Notes: a model not told the origin generated them from the sequence alone. 17,957 bases of DNA from Pseudomonadota bacterium (GCA_021845835.1 JAJZVE010000017.1:1-17957), one strand, 5' to 3'. Shown: positions 8,851 through 17,152, numbered from the stretch's first letter. Numbers and translations: made by a program.

Positions 8851-9882
8851 ATGTCGGACACGCGCATGGCGGATGCCCGCGCCGCGCTGGACCGGCTGTG
8901 GGCGCGCGGTGCCGCGTTCCTCGGCTGCCGCTACGCCATCATGGGCGGGGCGATGAGCTGGGTGTCGGAGCGGCATCTGGTCGCCGCGATCAGCAATGCC
9001 GGCGGCTTCGGCGTGATCGCCTGCGGCGCCATGAACCCCGACCAGCTCGCCGCCGAGATCGCCGCCACCCAGGCGCTGACCGACCGGCCGTTCGGCGTCA
9101 ACCTGATCACCATGCATCCGCAGCTCGACGACCTGATCCGCGTCTGCGGCGAGGGGCGGATCGGCCATGTCGTGCTGGCGGGCGGCGTGCCTGCGGGCGC
9201 CGCCGTGCGCGCGGTGAAGGACGGCGGCGCGAAGCTCGTCTGCTTCGCCCCGGCGCTGGTGCTGGCGCGGCGCATGGTGCGGACCGGCGCCGACGCGCTG
9301 GTGATCGAGGGCAGCGAGGCCGGCGGCCATATCGGCCCGGTCTCGCTCGCCGTGCTGGCGCAGGAAATCCTGCCGCATGTGCGCGAAGTGCCGGTGTTCG
9401 TCGCCGGCGGCCTCGGGCGCGGCGAGGCGATCCTGGCGTATCTGGAGATGGGGGCCTCCGGCGCGCAGCTCGGCACGCGCTTCGCCGCGGCGGCCGAAAG
9501 CATCGCGCATGCCAACTTCAAGCAGGCGTTCATCCGCGCCGCCGCGCGCGACGCGCTGCCGTCGGTGCAGCTCGACGAACGCTTCCCGGTCATTCCCGTC
9601 CGCGGCCTGGTGAACGCCGGAACGAAGCGGTTCCTGGCGCACCAGGCGGAGACGCTGCGGCGCTTCCAGTCGGGCGAACTCACGCGCGAAGCGGCGCAGC
9701 TGGAGATCGAGCATTTCTGGGCCGGCGCCCTGCGCCGCGCGGTGATCGAAGGCGACATCGAGCACGGCAGCGTCATGGCCGGCCAGTCGGTCGGCATGGT
9801 GACCTCGGTGCAGCCCGCCGCTGCGATCATCGCCGAGCTGGTCGAACAGGCGGCAGGCGCGCTCGCCATCCGCGGCGGCTAG
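8851..9882 (+). CDS. Nitronate monooxygenase / FabK-family FMN oxidoreductase
   Basis: This is a TIM-barrel FMN protein of the nitronate monooxygenase / 2-nitropropane dioxygenase family, which also includes the enoyl-ACP reductase FabK. Visible family marks are YAIMGGAMSWVSERHLVAAISNAGGFGVI near the N-terminus, GVNLITMHP, the loop GSEAGGHIGP (His160 is the likely catalytic histidine of nitronate oxidation), then VFVAGGLGRGEAI and GASGAQLGTRFAA for FMN phosphate binding. The chosen ATG 8851 gives 343 residues. ATG 8833 (overlapping lysC by 11 bases) and ATG 8866 are also in frame, and none has a strong ribosome site. It lies 7 bases after lysC and 4 before ptsP, so it is co-transcribed with them. 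The true substrate is unknown; nitronate detoxification is a family default. Confidence 0.88.
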   Translation: MSDTRMADARAALDRLWARGAAFLGCRYAIMGGAMSWVSERHLVAAISNAGGFGVIACGAMNPDQLAAEIAATQALTDRPFGVNLITMHPQLDDLIRVCGEGRIGHVVLAGGVPAGAAVRAVKDGGAKLVCFAPALVLARRMVRTGADALVIEGSEAGGHIGPVSLAVLAQEILPHVREVPVFVAGGLGRGEAILAYLEMGASGAQLGTRFAAAAESIAHANFKQAFIRAAARDALPSVQLDERFPVIPVRGLVNAGTKRFLAHQAETLRRFQSGELTREAAQLEIEHFWAGALRRAVIEGDIEHGSVMAGQSVGMVTSVQPAAAIIAELVEQAAGALAIRGG

Positions 9883-9886
9883 CGCC

Positions 9887-12106
9887 GTGTCCGCTCCGCG
9901 CCGCCTGCTGGCTCGGCTGCGGCACCTGATGGCGCACGGGGCGGCGCCGCTCGCGGACCTGACACAGCTGGTCGCGTCCGAGCTGGTGACGGAGGTCTGC
10001 TCGATCTACGCGCTGCGTCCCGGCGACATCCTGGAACTCGCAGCGACCGAGGGGTTGCGGCCGGAGGCGGTGGGGCGGACGCGGCTGCGCGTGGGCGAGG
10101 GGATCATCGGCCTGGTCGCCGCGACCGGCCAGGCGCTCAACCTGCCGGATGCGCAGAACCATCCCGCCTTCGCCTACCGGCCGGAGACCGGCGAGGAGAA
10201 ATATGCCTCGCTGCTCGCCGTGCCGGTGCGCCGCGCCGGACGCACGCTCGGCGTGCTCGCGGTGCAGAACCGCGCGGTGCGCCGCTACGACGCCGACGAG
10301 GTCGAGGTGCTGGAAACGGTCGCCATGCTGCTCGCCGAGAAGCTGGCGACGGCGGGGTCGGCGGACAGCGCGGAGGAGGGGTTCAGCGCCTCGGTGTCGC
10401 GCCGCTTCGGCGGCAGCACGATCGTGCCCGGTATCGCCATCGGCCGGGTGGTGCGCCACGGCTTCGCCACGTCGCCGCGCCGCCTGCTGTCCGACGACCC
10501 GGCCCAGGAACAGACGCGGTTCCGTTCCGCGGTGGACGCGATGCAGCGCGGCCTCGACGAGCTGATCTCCGCGCGCCTGCCGGACGGCGAGGGGCCGCGC
10601 GAGGTGCTGGCGGCGTATCGGCTGGTCGCCGCCGATGCAGGCTGGCTCAAGCGCATCGAGGACGCGATCCGCGGCGGCCTGGCGGCGGAGGCGGCGGTGC
10701 ATCGCGTCGGCGGCGAGCTGCGTGACCGCATGCGGCGTGTGGTCGATCCGTATCTGCGCGAGCGGCTCGCCGATATCGAGGACATGATCGGCCGGCTGCT
10801 GCGCGCGCTGGACGGCGCGGAGGATCCGCCGGCGCCGGTGCCGCCGGGGGCGATCCTGCTGGCGCGCCGGCTCGGTCCGGCGGAGCTGCTGGACTGGCAT
10901 GCGCGTGGCATTGCCGGCGTGGTGATCGAGGACGGCAGCGCCACCGGCCACGCCGCGATCCTCGCCCGCGCCCTCGACCTGCCGGTGCTCGGCGGCGCGC
11001 GCGGCGTGCTGGAGGTGGCCGAGGCAGGGGAGGAGGCGCTGCTCGACGCCGACGAGGGCCTGTTCGTGCTGCGCCCCGAGCAGGAACTCTGCGCCGCCTA
11101 CCAGCGCGAGCTGGCGACGCGGCGTGAGCGGCAGGCACGCTGGGCGGAATTGCGCGACCGCCCCTCGGCGACGGCGGACGGCACGCCGGTCACGCTGATG
11201 CTGAATGTCGGACTGCCGCTGGAGCTGGCGCAACTGGAACGAACCGGCGCGGCGGGGATCGGTCTGTTCCGCACCGAGATCGCCATGCTGGCGCGCGGCG
11301 CCGTTGCCGACGTGGCCGAGCAGACGGCCGTCTATGCCCGCGTGCTGGACGCGGCGGCGGGGCGGCCGGTGCTGTTCCGCACGCTGGACCTCGGCGGCGA
11401 CAAGCTGCTGCCCGGCAGCGCGCCGCCGGAGGAAGAGAACCCCGCGATGGGCTGGCGCAGCCTGCGCGTGGCGCTCGACCGGCCGGCGGTGCTGCGGCGG
11501 CAGGCGCGGGCGCTGCTGCTGGCCGCCGAGGGCCGCCCGCTGTCGGTGATGTTCCCGATGGTGGCGACGGTCGCCGAGTTCTGCGCCGCCCGCGCTCTGG
11601 TGCTCGCCGAGGCCGCCCGCGTCCGCCCCGCCCCCGCGGCGCTGCGCGTCGGCACCATGCTGGAAGTGCCGGCGCTGCTGTGGCAGATCGACGAGCTATT
11701 AAAGGAAGTTGCATTTATTTCGGTTGGCACCAACGACCTGCTGCAGTTCGTATTCGCCGCCGACCGTGGCACGCCGGCGCTGGCGGGGCGGTACGACGTG
11801 CTGGCGCCGGGCATGCTGACCCTGCTCGACCGGCTCGCCGCCCGTGCCGCGGCGGCGGGCGTGCCGCTCTCGGTCTGCGGCGAGGCGGCGGGGCGGCCGC
11901 TGGAGGCGATGACGCTGGTCGGTCTCGGCATCACCACGCTCTCGATGGCCGCGGGCGCGCTGGCGCCGGTGAAGGAAGTGCTGGCGATGCTCGACCTGCC
12001 GGCATTCCGCGCCGTGTTGGCTGCCATCCGCCGCAGTGACGGCGCCGCCGCCTCGTTGCGCGAACCGATTGCCACCTGGGCGCGCGAGCACGGATTGCCG
12101 GTCTAG
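9887..12106 (+). CDS. ptsP: Phosphoenolpyruvate-protein phosphotransferase PtsP (EI-Ntr)
   Basis: PtsP takes phosphate from PEP and passes it to NPr, starting the nitrogen-related regulatory PTS that senses nitrogen state and modulates potassium and carbon responses. It has 739 residues. A GAF domain (about 18-165) distinguishes it from sugar-PTS enzyme I. Next come the NPr-binding region from about 178 (GGSTIVPGIAIG), the phosphohistidine loop SATGHAAILARALDLPVL (His355), and the PEP-binding barrel with GIGLFRTEI, RTLDLGGDK, GTMLEVPA, SVGTNDLLQF and SVCGEAAG (Cys664, the acid-base residue). All key residues are present. The GTG start at 9887 is four bases after the preceding stop. Codons 604-613 (11696-11725) are AT-rich and unlike the rest of the gene. 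NPr and EIIA-Ntr genes are not in the window. Confidence 0.96.
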   Translation: MSAPRRLLARLRHLMAHGAAPLADLTQLVASELVTEVCSIYALRPGDILELAATEGLRPEAVGRTRLRVGEGIIGLVAATGQALNLPDAQNHPAFAYRPETGEEKYASLLAVPVRRAGRTLGVLAVQNRAVRRYDADEVEVLETVAMLLAEKLATAGSADSAEEGFSASVSRRFGGSTIVPGIAIGRVVRHGFATSPRRLLSDDPAQEQTRFRSAVDAMQRGLDELISARLPDGEGPREVLAAYRLVAADAGWLKRIEDAIRGGLAAEAAVHRVGGELRDRMRRVVDPYLRERLADIEDMIGRLLRALDGAEDPPAPVPPGAILLARRLGPAELLDWHARGIAGVVIEDGSATGHAAILARALDLPVLGGARGVLEVAEAGEEALLDADEGLFVLRPEQELCAAYQRELATRRERQARWAELRDRPSATADGTPVTLMLNVGLPLELAQLERTGAAGIGLFRTEIAMLARGAVADVAEQTAVYARVLDAAAGRPVLFRTLDLGGDKLLPGSAPPEEENPAMGWRSLRVALDRPAVLRRQARALLLAAEGRPLSVMFPMVATVAEFCAARALVLAEAARVRPAPAALRVGTMLEVPALLWQIDELLKEVAFISVGTNDLLQFVFAADRGTPALAGRYDVLAPGMLTLLDRLAARAAAAGVPLSVCGEAAGRPLEAMTLVGLGITTLSMAAGALAPVKEVLAMLDLPAFRAVLAAIRRSDGAAASLREPIATWAREHGLPV

Positions 12107-12276
12107 CCGCGATCCGTGGCTTTTCAATATATTCACTAAAGCCGAGACGAATTCCGCGCGCGAAGCCGATGGCTTTTTCTCGATCCTGCGATTACAAACT
12201 CTCGTGAGCACCGCTGCTGACCGGATGTGCGGCGGGGCGGTCACAGGGCAACAAAGATTTCAAGGTCGATACTGTC
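12107..12276 (+). promoter_or_regulatory. AT-richer gap with competing hairpins between ptsP and the rodZ-like gene
   Basis: Four short complementary words lie here: GGCTTT (12118-12123), AAAGCC (12138-12143), AAGCC (12163-12167) and GGCTT (12171-12175). The first and second form a 6-bp stem with a 14-base loop. The third and fourth form a 5-bp stem with loop GAT followed by a T-run (12174-12178), which looks like a weak intrinsic terminator. Cross-pairing of the first with the third, or the second with the fourth, is also possible. A TATATT at 12128-12133 could be a -10 element, but no good -35 lies at the right distance. Confidence 0.35.
12162..12179 (+). terminator. Candidate intrinsic terminator after ptsP
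   Basis: Stem AAGCC/GGCTT with a three-base loop, followed by five T residues (12174-12178), 56 bases after the ptsP stop. The stem is short, so termination may be partial. Confidence 0.35.
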
Positions 12277-13257
12277 GTGCTGCAGGATCGGAAAGCGAGT
12301 CTTATCGAACAGCCGCCGGTGATGGCATCCTTTGGCGGCACCGCGACGTCCGCTTTGCGGGTCGGAGCGGACTTGCGGGCCGCGCGCGAGCGGCTCGGCT
12401 GGGCCCTGCCGGCGGTGGCGGCGCATCTGCGCATCCGGCGGCCCTATCTGGCGGCGCTGGAGGAGGGGCGGATCCGCGACCTGCCCGGCACGGCCTATGC
12501 CGTCGGGTTCCTGCGCACCTACGCGACCGCGCTCGGCCTCGACCCCGATGAGATGAGCCGCCGCTTTCGCGCCGAGGCGGCGGAAGCGAACCGCAAGACC
12601 GAGCTGAACTTCCCCGCCCCGGTGCCGGATCGCGGCGTGCCGGCGGGGGCGGTGGTGCTGGTCGGTGCGTTGCTGGCGATCGGCGCGTATGCCGGCTGGT
12701 ATCGCCTGTCGGAGCGGATGCATCCGCTGGCCGAAGCGGTGCAGCCGGTGCCGGAGCGGCTGGCCGAGATGACCGACATGCCGGCGGTGCCGGCGCCGCA
12801 ACCGCCGCCCTCCGTGCCGGCCCCGGCCCCGGCCGCCGCGGAGCCGGCGCCGCCGTTGCCCGCGGTGTCGCCGAGTTCGGCCGCCGCCGCGGTCGCCATC
12901 CCGGCGTTGGTCGCGCCGCCGCCCGCCCCGGCGCCGGCGCCCGCCGCCGCCGCGGCGCCGGACGAGCCGCCGCCCGCGCATCTGGTCGTGCATGCCAGGT
13001 CGGATTCCTGGATCCAGGTGCGTGACAAGGCTGGCCAGGTGCTGCTCAACCGCGTGCTGCGCGGCGGCGAGACCTGGGTGGTGCCGGACCGGCCGGCGCT
13101 GCTGCTGACCACCGGCAATGCCGGCGGCACCGAGCTGCTGGTCGATGGCGCGCCGACCGCCTCGCTCGGCAACGACGGCGCGGTGCGCCGCGACCTGCCG
13201 CTCGACACCGACGCCATCATGGCGGGCCGGCTCGCGCCGCTGCCGCATCACCCCTGA
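12277..13257 (+). CDS. rodZ: RodZ-like helix-turn-helix membrane protein with DUF4115 domain
   Basis: RodZ-type proteins tie the MreB cytoskeleton to the membrane and support rod shape. The 326 residues show the standard order. A cytoplasmic helix-turn-helix domain (about 29-100) includes [20 protein letters not shown] and [22 protein letters not shown]. One membrane segment lies at about 121-142 ([18 protein letters not shown]). A proline/alanine-rich linker spans about 160-235, and a C-terminal DUF4115 beta domain (about 238-320) begins with [16 protein letters not shown]. The GTG 12277 start is tentative; ATG 12322 would remove 15 residues, and both have weak ribosome sites. The position directly before ispG and hisS repeats the E. 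coli order rodZ-ispG-hisS, which supports the call. Shape function is not shown by the sequence; a regulatory role remains possible. Confidence 0.85.
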   Translation: MLQDRKASLIEQPPVMASFGGTATSALRVGADLRAARERLGWALPAVAAHLRIRRPYLAALEEGRIRDLPGTAYAVGFLRTYATALGLDPDEMSRRFRAEAAEANRKTELNFPAPVPDRGVPAGAVVLVGALLAIGAYAGWYRLSERMHPLAEAVQPVPERLAEMTDMPAVPAPQPPPSVPAPAPAAAEPAPPLPAVSPSSAAAAVAIPALVAPPPAPAPAPAAAAAPDEPPPAHLVVHARSDSWIQVRDKAGQVLLNRVLRGGETWVVPDRPALLLTTGNAGGTELLVDGAPTASLGNDGAVRRDLPLDTDAIMAGRLAPLPHHP

Positions 13258-13402
13258 CCAGGAGGGACGTGCGACCGCGTGGCGGCGGCGTTTTGCCCCG
13301 CCGGGTTTCGCCGTCGCGCCGCCGCCCCTAGATGAACGAGGCGGCAGCGGGCATGCTGCGTCCGCCGCCCCGTTGCGCGTCGTCACAGCCGGAGCCTGGA
13401 CC
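13258..13402 (+). promoter_or_regulatory. Leader between the rodZ-like gene and ispG, with strong hairpin
   Basis: A perfect ribosome-site word AGGAGG lies at 13260-13265, just after the rodZ-like stop, but no annotated gene uses it. A GTG sits 3 bases downstream (13269; 20 codons, ending at 13331) and another 13 bases downstream (13279; 18 codons). A perfect 10-bp stem, GGCGGCGGCG (13281-13290) with CGCCGCCGCC (13317-13326), encloses a 26-base loop; no T-run follows. The 13279 frame ends in an ATGA (13332-13335) that starts a 24-codon frame, and that frame ends in the ATGA of ispG (13403-13406). Confidence 0.35.
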
Positions 13403-13406
13403 ATGA
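13332..13406 (+). other. 24-codon frame ending on the ispG start codon
   Basis: The ATG at 13332 overlaps the stop of a preceding 18-codon frame (ATGA). The frame (opening [20 protein letters not shown]) stops at TGA 13404-13406, overlapping the ispG ATG by one ATGA. No homology is recognised. A coupling or leader-peptide role is possible; a stable product is doubtful. Confidence 0.2.
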
Positions 13407-14527
13407 GCTATCGTCCGTACCAGCACATCGAGCGCCGCCGCGCGCGCCAGATCCGTGTCGGCCGCGTGCCGGTGGGCGGGGACGCCCCGATCCCGGTGCA
13501 GACCATGACCAACACGCCGACCACGGACGTGGCCGCGACGGTGGCGCAGATCAGGCGCGCCGAGCGCGCCGGCGTCGATATCGTCCGCGTCTCCTGCCCT
13601 GACCAGGAGAGCGCGCTGGCGCTGAAGCACATCGTCCGTCAGGTGGATGTGCCGATCGTCGCCGATATCCATTTCCACTACAGGCGCGCGATCGAGGCGG
13701 CCGAGAGCGGCGCCGCCTGCCTGCGCATCAACCCCGGCAACATCGGCAGCGCCGAGCGCGTGCGCGAGGTCGTCAAGGCGGCGCGCGACCACGGCTGTTC
13801 CATGCGCATCGGCGTCAACGCCGGCAGCCTGGAGAAGCACCTGCTGGAGAAATACGGCGAGCCGAATCCCGAGGCGCTGGTCGAATCCGCGCTGGAGCAC
13901 GCGAAGATCCTGCAGGACCACGATTTCCATGAATTCAAGATCAGCGTGAAGGCGTCCGACGTGTTCCTCGCCGTCGCCGCCTACACGCAGCTTGCCGAGG
14001 TGTGCGACCATCCGCTGCATATCGGCATCACCGAGGCGGGCGGGCGCCGTACCGGCACGGTCAAGAGCGCGATCGGGCTGGGCAACCTGTTGTGGGCCGG
14101 CATCGGCGACACGATCCGCGTCTCGCTCTCCGACGAGCCGGAGGAGGAGGTGCGCGTCGGCTGGGAAATCCTGAAATCGCTGGGCATCCGCCATCGCGGC
14201 GTGCGCATCATCTCCTGCCCGTCCTGCGCGCGGCAGGGCTTCGACGTGATCCGTACGGTGGAGAAGCTGGAGGACAGGCTTGCGCATATCGAGACGCCGG
14301 TAACGCTGTCGATCATCGGCTGCGTGGTGAACGGGCCGGGCGAGGCGCTGATGACCGATCTCGGCGTGACCGGCGGCGGCGCCGGGCGCCACATGGTCTA
14401 TGCCGCCGGCAAAACCGATCATACGGTCGGCGTCGAGGGCATGATCGACCACATCGTCGAACTGGTGGAGCGCAAGGCCGAGGCGATTCGCGCCGAGCAG
14501 GCGGGGGCGAAGGCGGCGGCGGAGTGA
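13403..14527 (+). CDS. ispG: 4-hydroxy-3-methylbut-2-en-1-yl diphosphate synthase IspG (GcpE)
   Basis: IspG converts ME-cPP to HMBPP in the methylerythritol phosphate pathway for isoprenoids, using a [4Fe-4S] cluster and electrons from ferredoxin or flavodoxin. The 374-residue chain is the usual bacterial length. The barrel part includes [27 protein letters not shown] and INPGNIG. The cluster ligands are Cys272 and Cys275 in ISCPSCARQ and Cys307 in CVVNGPGE, with Glu314 as fourth ligand. The start ATG 13403 has GGAG nine bases upstream. The frame is open further upstream, but no in-frame start codon lies between AGGAGG and 13403. It is followed by hisS after 13 bases. Its product feeds hopanoids, carotenoids and the ubiquinone side chain. 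Confidence 0.97.
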   Translation: MSYRPYQHIERRRARQIRVGRVPVGGDAPIPVQTMTNTPTTDVAATVAQIRRAERAGVDIVRVSCPDQESALALKHIVRQVDVPIVADIHFHYRRAIEAAESGAACLRINPGNIGSAERVREVVKAARDHGCSMRIGVNAGSLEKHLLEKYGEPNPEALVESALEHAKILQDHDFHEFKISVKASDVFLAVAAYTQLAEVCDHPLHIGITEAGGRRTGTVKSAIGLGNLLWAGIGDTIRVSLSDEPEEEVRVGWEILKSLGIRHRGVRIISCPSCARQGFDVIRTVEKLEDRLAHIETPVTLSIIGCVVNGPGEALMTDLGVTGGGAGRHMVYAAGKTDHTVGVEGMIDHIVELVERKAEAIRAEQAGAKAAAE

Positions 14528-14544
14528 AGGGGCAGACATCGTGA
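14524..14544 (+). other. Six-codon frame bridging ispG and hisS
   Basis: GTG at 14524 overlaps the ispG stop (GTGA). Six codons (VKGQTS) follow, and the TGA at 14542-14544 overlaps the hisS GTG start (GTGA at 14541-14544). It also contains the AGGGG that could serve as the hisS ribosome site. It may be incidental, because the gap is short. Confidence 0.2.
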
Positions 14545-15779
14545 CCCCCCTGCAACCCGTCCGCGGCACGCGCGACCTGATCGGCGAGGACCAGCGCCGC
14601 CACGCCCATGTCATCGACACCGCGCGGCGCATCGCCGGTCGGTACGGCTTCGACGAATGGGCGACGCCGATCTTCGAAGACACCGCTGTGTTCGCCCGCT
14701 CGCTCGGCGACACATCCGACGTTGTCACCAAGGAGATGTACACGTTCACCGATCGCGGCGGCGATTCCATCACGCTGCGGCCAGAGGCGACCGCCGGCAT
14801 CTGCCGCGCGCTGGTCAGCAACGGGCTGACCCAGTCGCTGCCGCAGAAAGTGTTCTACGCCGGGCCGATGTTCCGCTACGAGCGACCGCAGAAAGGCCGC
14901 TACCGGCAGTTTCACCAGATCGACGCAGAACTGATCGGCACCGCCGAGCCGCTGGCCGACGCGGAAGTCATCGCGATGGGCTGGGACATTCTGCAATCGC
15001 TCGGCTTCGATGCCGGCAACGTGGTGCTGGAGCTGAACACGCTCGGCGACCGCGACAGTCGCGACGCCTATCGCGCCGCGCTGGTCGCGCATTTCGCCGC
15101 GCATCGCGATGCGCTCAGCGAGGACAGCCGGGCGCGGCTCGATCGCAATCCGCTGCGCATCCTCGATAGCAAGGAGGCGCGGGATGCGCCGTTCATCGCC
15201 ACCGCGCCCGTCATCTTCGACCATCTGACCGAAGCGGCGCAGGCATTCTACGAAACGCTCAAGTGCCGCCTGCATGATTTCGGCGTGCCGTTCCGCGAGA
15301 ATCCCCGCATCGTGCGGGGCCTCGACTATTACAGCCACACCGCCTTCGAGTTCGTGACGACTGCGCTCGGCGCGCAGGGCACGGTGATGGCGGGCGGGCG
15401 CTATGACGGGCTGGTGGAGGAGATGGGCGGCCCGCCGACGCCGGCGGTCGGCTGGGCGGCGGGGGTGGAGCGGCTGGCGATGCTACTGGAGGGGGCGCCG
15501 CCCGCAGCGGCGCCGGTCGCGGTGATTCCGGTCGGTACGGCGGCGGAGGCGGCTGCGCTGAAGGTGCTGCAATCGCTGCGCCACGCCGGCATCCGTGCCG
15601 AGATGGCGTATCGCGGCAATCTCAAGCGCCGCATGGAGCAGGCGAACCGCCGCGGCGCGCGCGCCGCGGTGATTCTCGGCGAGGCGGAACTGGCGCGGGG
15701 GGTGGCGCAGGTGAAGAACCTCGCGACCGGCACGCAGACCGAACACGCGCTCGCGGATGTGGCACGGCATCTGGGATGA
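14541..15779 (+). CDS. hisS: Histidyl-tRNA synthetase
   Basis: This class II synthetase charges histidine onto tRNA-His in the cytoplasm and acts as a dimer. The protein of 412 residues opens with [13 protein letters not shown]. Motif 2 is [21 protein letters not shown] (about 110-130). The histidine-specific loop [13 protein letters not shown] is near 259-271. Motif 3 includes [13 protein letters not shown] and [13 protein letters not shown]. The C-terminal anticodon-binding domain (about 325-412) contains [23 protein letters not shown]. The GTG start is supported by family length, by AGGGG about ten bases upstream, and by overlap with the end of a tiny bridging frame from ispG. Linkage ispG-hisS-prfA suggests a shared transcript. 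Confidence 0.97.
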   Translation: MTPLQPVRGTRDLIGEDQRRHAHVIDTARRIAGRYGFDEWATPIFEDTAVFARSLGDTSDVVTKEMYTFTDRGGDSITLRPEATAGICRALVSNGLTQSLPQKVFYAGPMFRYERPQKGRYRQFHQIDAELIGTAEPLADAEVIAMGWDILQSLGFDAGNVVLELNTLGDRDSRDAYRAALVAHFAAHRDALSEDSRARLDRNPLRILDSKEARDAPFIATAPVIFDHLTEAAQAFYETLKCRLHDFGVPFRENPRIVRGLDYYSHTAFEFVTTALGAQGTVMAGGRYDGLVEEMGGPPTPAVGWAAGVERLAMLLEGAPPAAAPVAVIPVGTAAEAAALKVLQSLRHAGIRAEMAYRGNLKRRMEQANRRGARAAVILGEAELARGVAQVKNLATGTQTEHALADVARHLG

Positions 15780-15889
15780 GGATGGTTTCGCATTTCGTAG
15801 GGTGGACAAGCGCAACGCCGTCCACCGACTTTGCCGCGCGTGAAGCGGCGGAAGGCGCTTCGCTTTTCCGCCCTGCGGGACGGGTATGA
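15776..15889 (+). other. 37-codon frame bridging hisS and prfA, built on a repeat
   Basis: The ATG at 15776 overlaps the hisS stop (ATGA). The frame stays open for 37 codons ([18 protein letters not shown]...) and ends at TGA 15887-15889, inside the ATGA that starts prfA. Most of it is a dispersed hairpin repeat read in one frame; the segment VGWTSATPST is a typical translation of that repeat. It is probably not a functional protein, but the open frame could pass ribosomes to prfA. Confidence 0.25.
15801..15872. repeat. Twin-hairpin dispersed repeat between hisS and prfA
   Basis: The first hairpin is GGTGGAC (15801-15807) with GTCCACC (15820-15826). The second is GGCGGAA (15847-15853) with TTCCGCC (15866-15872), whose stem nearly continues inward to a CTT loop. 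The wording (TAGGGTGGACAAGCGCA...GTCCACC, then GGCGGAAGGCGCTTCGC) matches a repeat family common in proteobacterial intergenic DNA. It is folded RNA immediately before the prfA ribosome site. Confidence 0.75.
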
Positions 15890-16941
15890 CCCTCGACTCG
15901 AAGCTCGACCGCATCGTCGCGCGGGCCGACGAGTTGCGCGCCATGCTCAGCGAAGCCGTGTCGGGCGAGGCCTATGTGAAGGCGTCGAAGGAACTGGCCG
16001 AGTTGTCGCCAGTCGTAGAGCGCATCGACGAATTGCGCGCGGCCGAACGCGCGGCGGACGAGGCGGAGGCGATGCTGGCCGATCCCGAGATGCACGACCT
16101 CGCCGAGAGCGAACTGATGGAATTGCGCGCGCGCATCCCGGCGCTGACGCACGCGATCCGGGTTGCACTTCTGCCGCGCGACGAGGCGGATGCGCGATCG
16201 GCGATCCTGGAAATCCGCCCCGCCGCCGGCGGCGACGAGGCGGGGCTGTTCGCCGCCGAGCTGTTCGCCATGTACGAGAAATACGCCGCCCTGCGCGGCT
16301 GGCGATTCGAAGTGCTGGAGTACGACGACACCGGCCTGGGCGGCGTCAAGGGCGCGATCGCCGAGATCACCGGCCGGAACGTGTTCGCGCGCCTGAAATA
16401 CGAATCCGGCGTGCATCGCGTGCAGCGCGTGCCGGCGACCGAAAGCCAGGGTCGCATCCACACCTCCACCGTCACCGTCGCGGTGCTGCCGGAAGCCGAG
16501 AACGTCGATGTCGCGATTGACGAAGGCGACCTGCGCATCGACGTCTATCGCGCCTCCGGCGCCGGTGGGCAGCATGTGAACAAGACGGAAAGTGCGGTGC
16601 GCATCACGCATCTTCCCTCCGGCATCGTGGTGGCGATGCAGGAGGAGAAGAGCCAGCACAAGAACCGTGCCAAGGCGATGAAGATTCTCCGTGCGCGCCT
16701 CTATGAGCTGCAGCGCGCGCAGGCGCACGCGGTGCGCGCGGCCGACCGGCGCGCGCAGGTCGGCACCGGCGACCGCAGCGAGCGCATCCGCACCTACAAT
16801 TTCCCGCAGGGCCGCGTGACCGACCACCGCATCAACCTGACGCTGTACCGCATCGAACGGGTGATGCAGGGGGAACTGGACGACTTCATCGACGCGCTGA
16901 CCGCCGAGGACCAGGCGGCGCGGCTGGCGGCGGAAGCGTAA
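15886..16941 (+). CDS. prfA: Peptide chain release factor 1
   Basis: RF1 reads UAA and UAG stop codons in the ribosomal A site and triggers release of the finished protein. The 351-residue length is normal. The stop-codon tripeptide is Pro183-Ala184-Thr185 ([14 protein letters not shown]), which marks RF1 rather than RF2 (SPF). The catalytic GGQ is Gly227-Gly228-Gln229 within [20 protein letters not shown]. The N-terminal helical domain opens [17 protein letters not shown]. The start ATG 15886 overlaps the stop of a bridging frame from hisS and has GGGACGGG just upstream. In many alphaproteobacteria prmC, whose product methylates the GGQ glutamine, follows directly; here it does not. Confidence 0.97.
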   Translation: MTLDSKLDRIVARADELRAMLSEAVSGEAYVKASKELAELSPVVERIDELRAAERAADEAEAMLADPEMHDLAESELMELRARIPALTHAIRVALLPRDEADARSAILEIRPAAGGDEAGLFAAELFAMYEKYAALRGWRFEVLEYDDTGLGGVKGAIAEITGRNVFARLKYESGVHRVQRVPATESQGRIHTSTVTVAVLPEAENVDVAIDEGDLRIDVYRASGAGGQHVNKTESAVRITHLPSGIVVAMQEEKSQHKNRAKAMKILRARLYELQRAQAHAVRAADRRAQVGTGDRSERIRTYNFPQGRVTDHRINLTLYRIERVMQGELDDFIDALTAEDQAARLAAEA

Positions 16942-17138
16942 GCAATCACGGCGTATCGCGGGGCGTCGGCGGCGTCCTGCCCTTATCGTGGGCGCGCTGC
17001 CAGCAACTCCGTGTGACGTCCGTGCGGGCGGCCATGGCTTCGCAGACCGGACATGACGACGCTGCCTGTCGGAGTGCGGTAATCCCTGAGCCGCCGCGTG
17101 GTTTTCTGGCTGGGTTTCACGCGGGCCGCAGCCAGTAT

Positions 17139-17152
17139 TTGACCCAAATCAA
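17139..17152 (+). promoter_or_regulatory. FNR/FixK-type binding box
   Basis: TTGAC-CCAA-ATCAA fits the consensus TTGAY-N4-RTCAA of CRP/FNR-family regulators (FNR, FixK, Dnr) at all conserved positions. Its centre is about 80 bases before the response regulator start. This suggests control by oxygen or nitric oxide, if such a regulator exists in the genome. Confidence 0.5.

Noticed and set aside
11699..11713. Possible programmed frameshift at the AT-rich run in ptsP
   Set aside because: The codons TTA AAG do not form a standard X-XXY-YYZ slippery site, and the normal frame gives the complete conserved protein.
13118..13402. Upstream extension of ispG by 95 codons
   Set aside because: It overlaps the rodZ-like gene in another frame, no in-frame start codon follows the AGGAGG, and the family begins near ATG 13403.
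15831..16520. 229-codon frame overlapping prfA
   Set aside because: It starts in the repeat ([15 protein letters not shown] is a known repeat translation) and then reads prfA out of frame.
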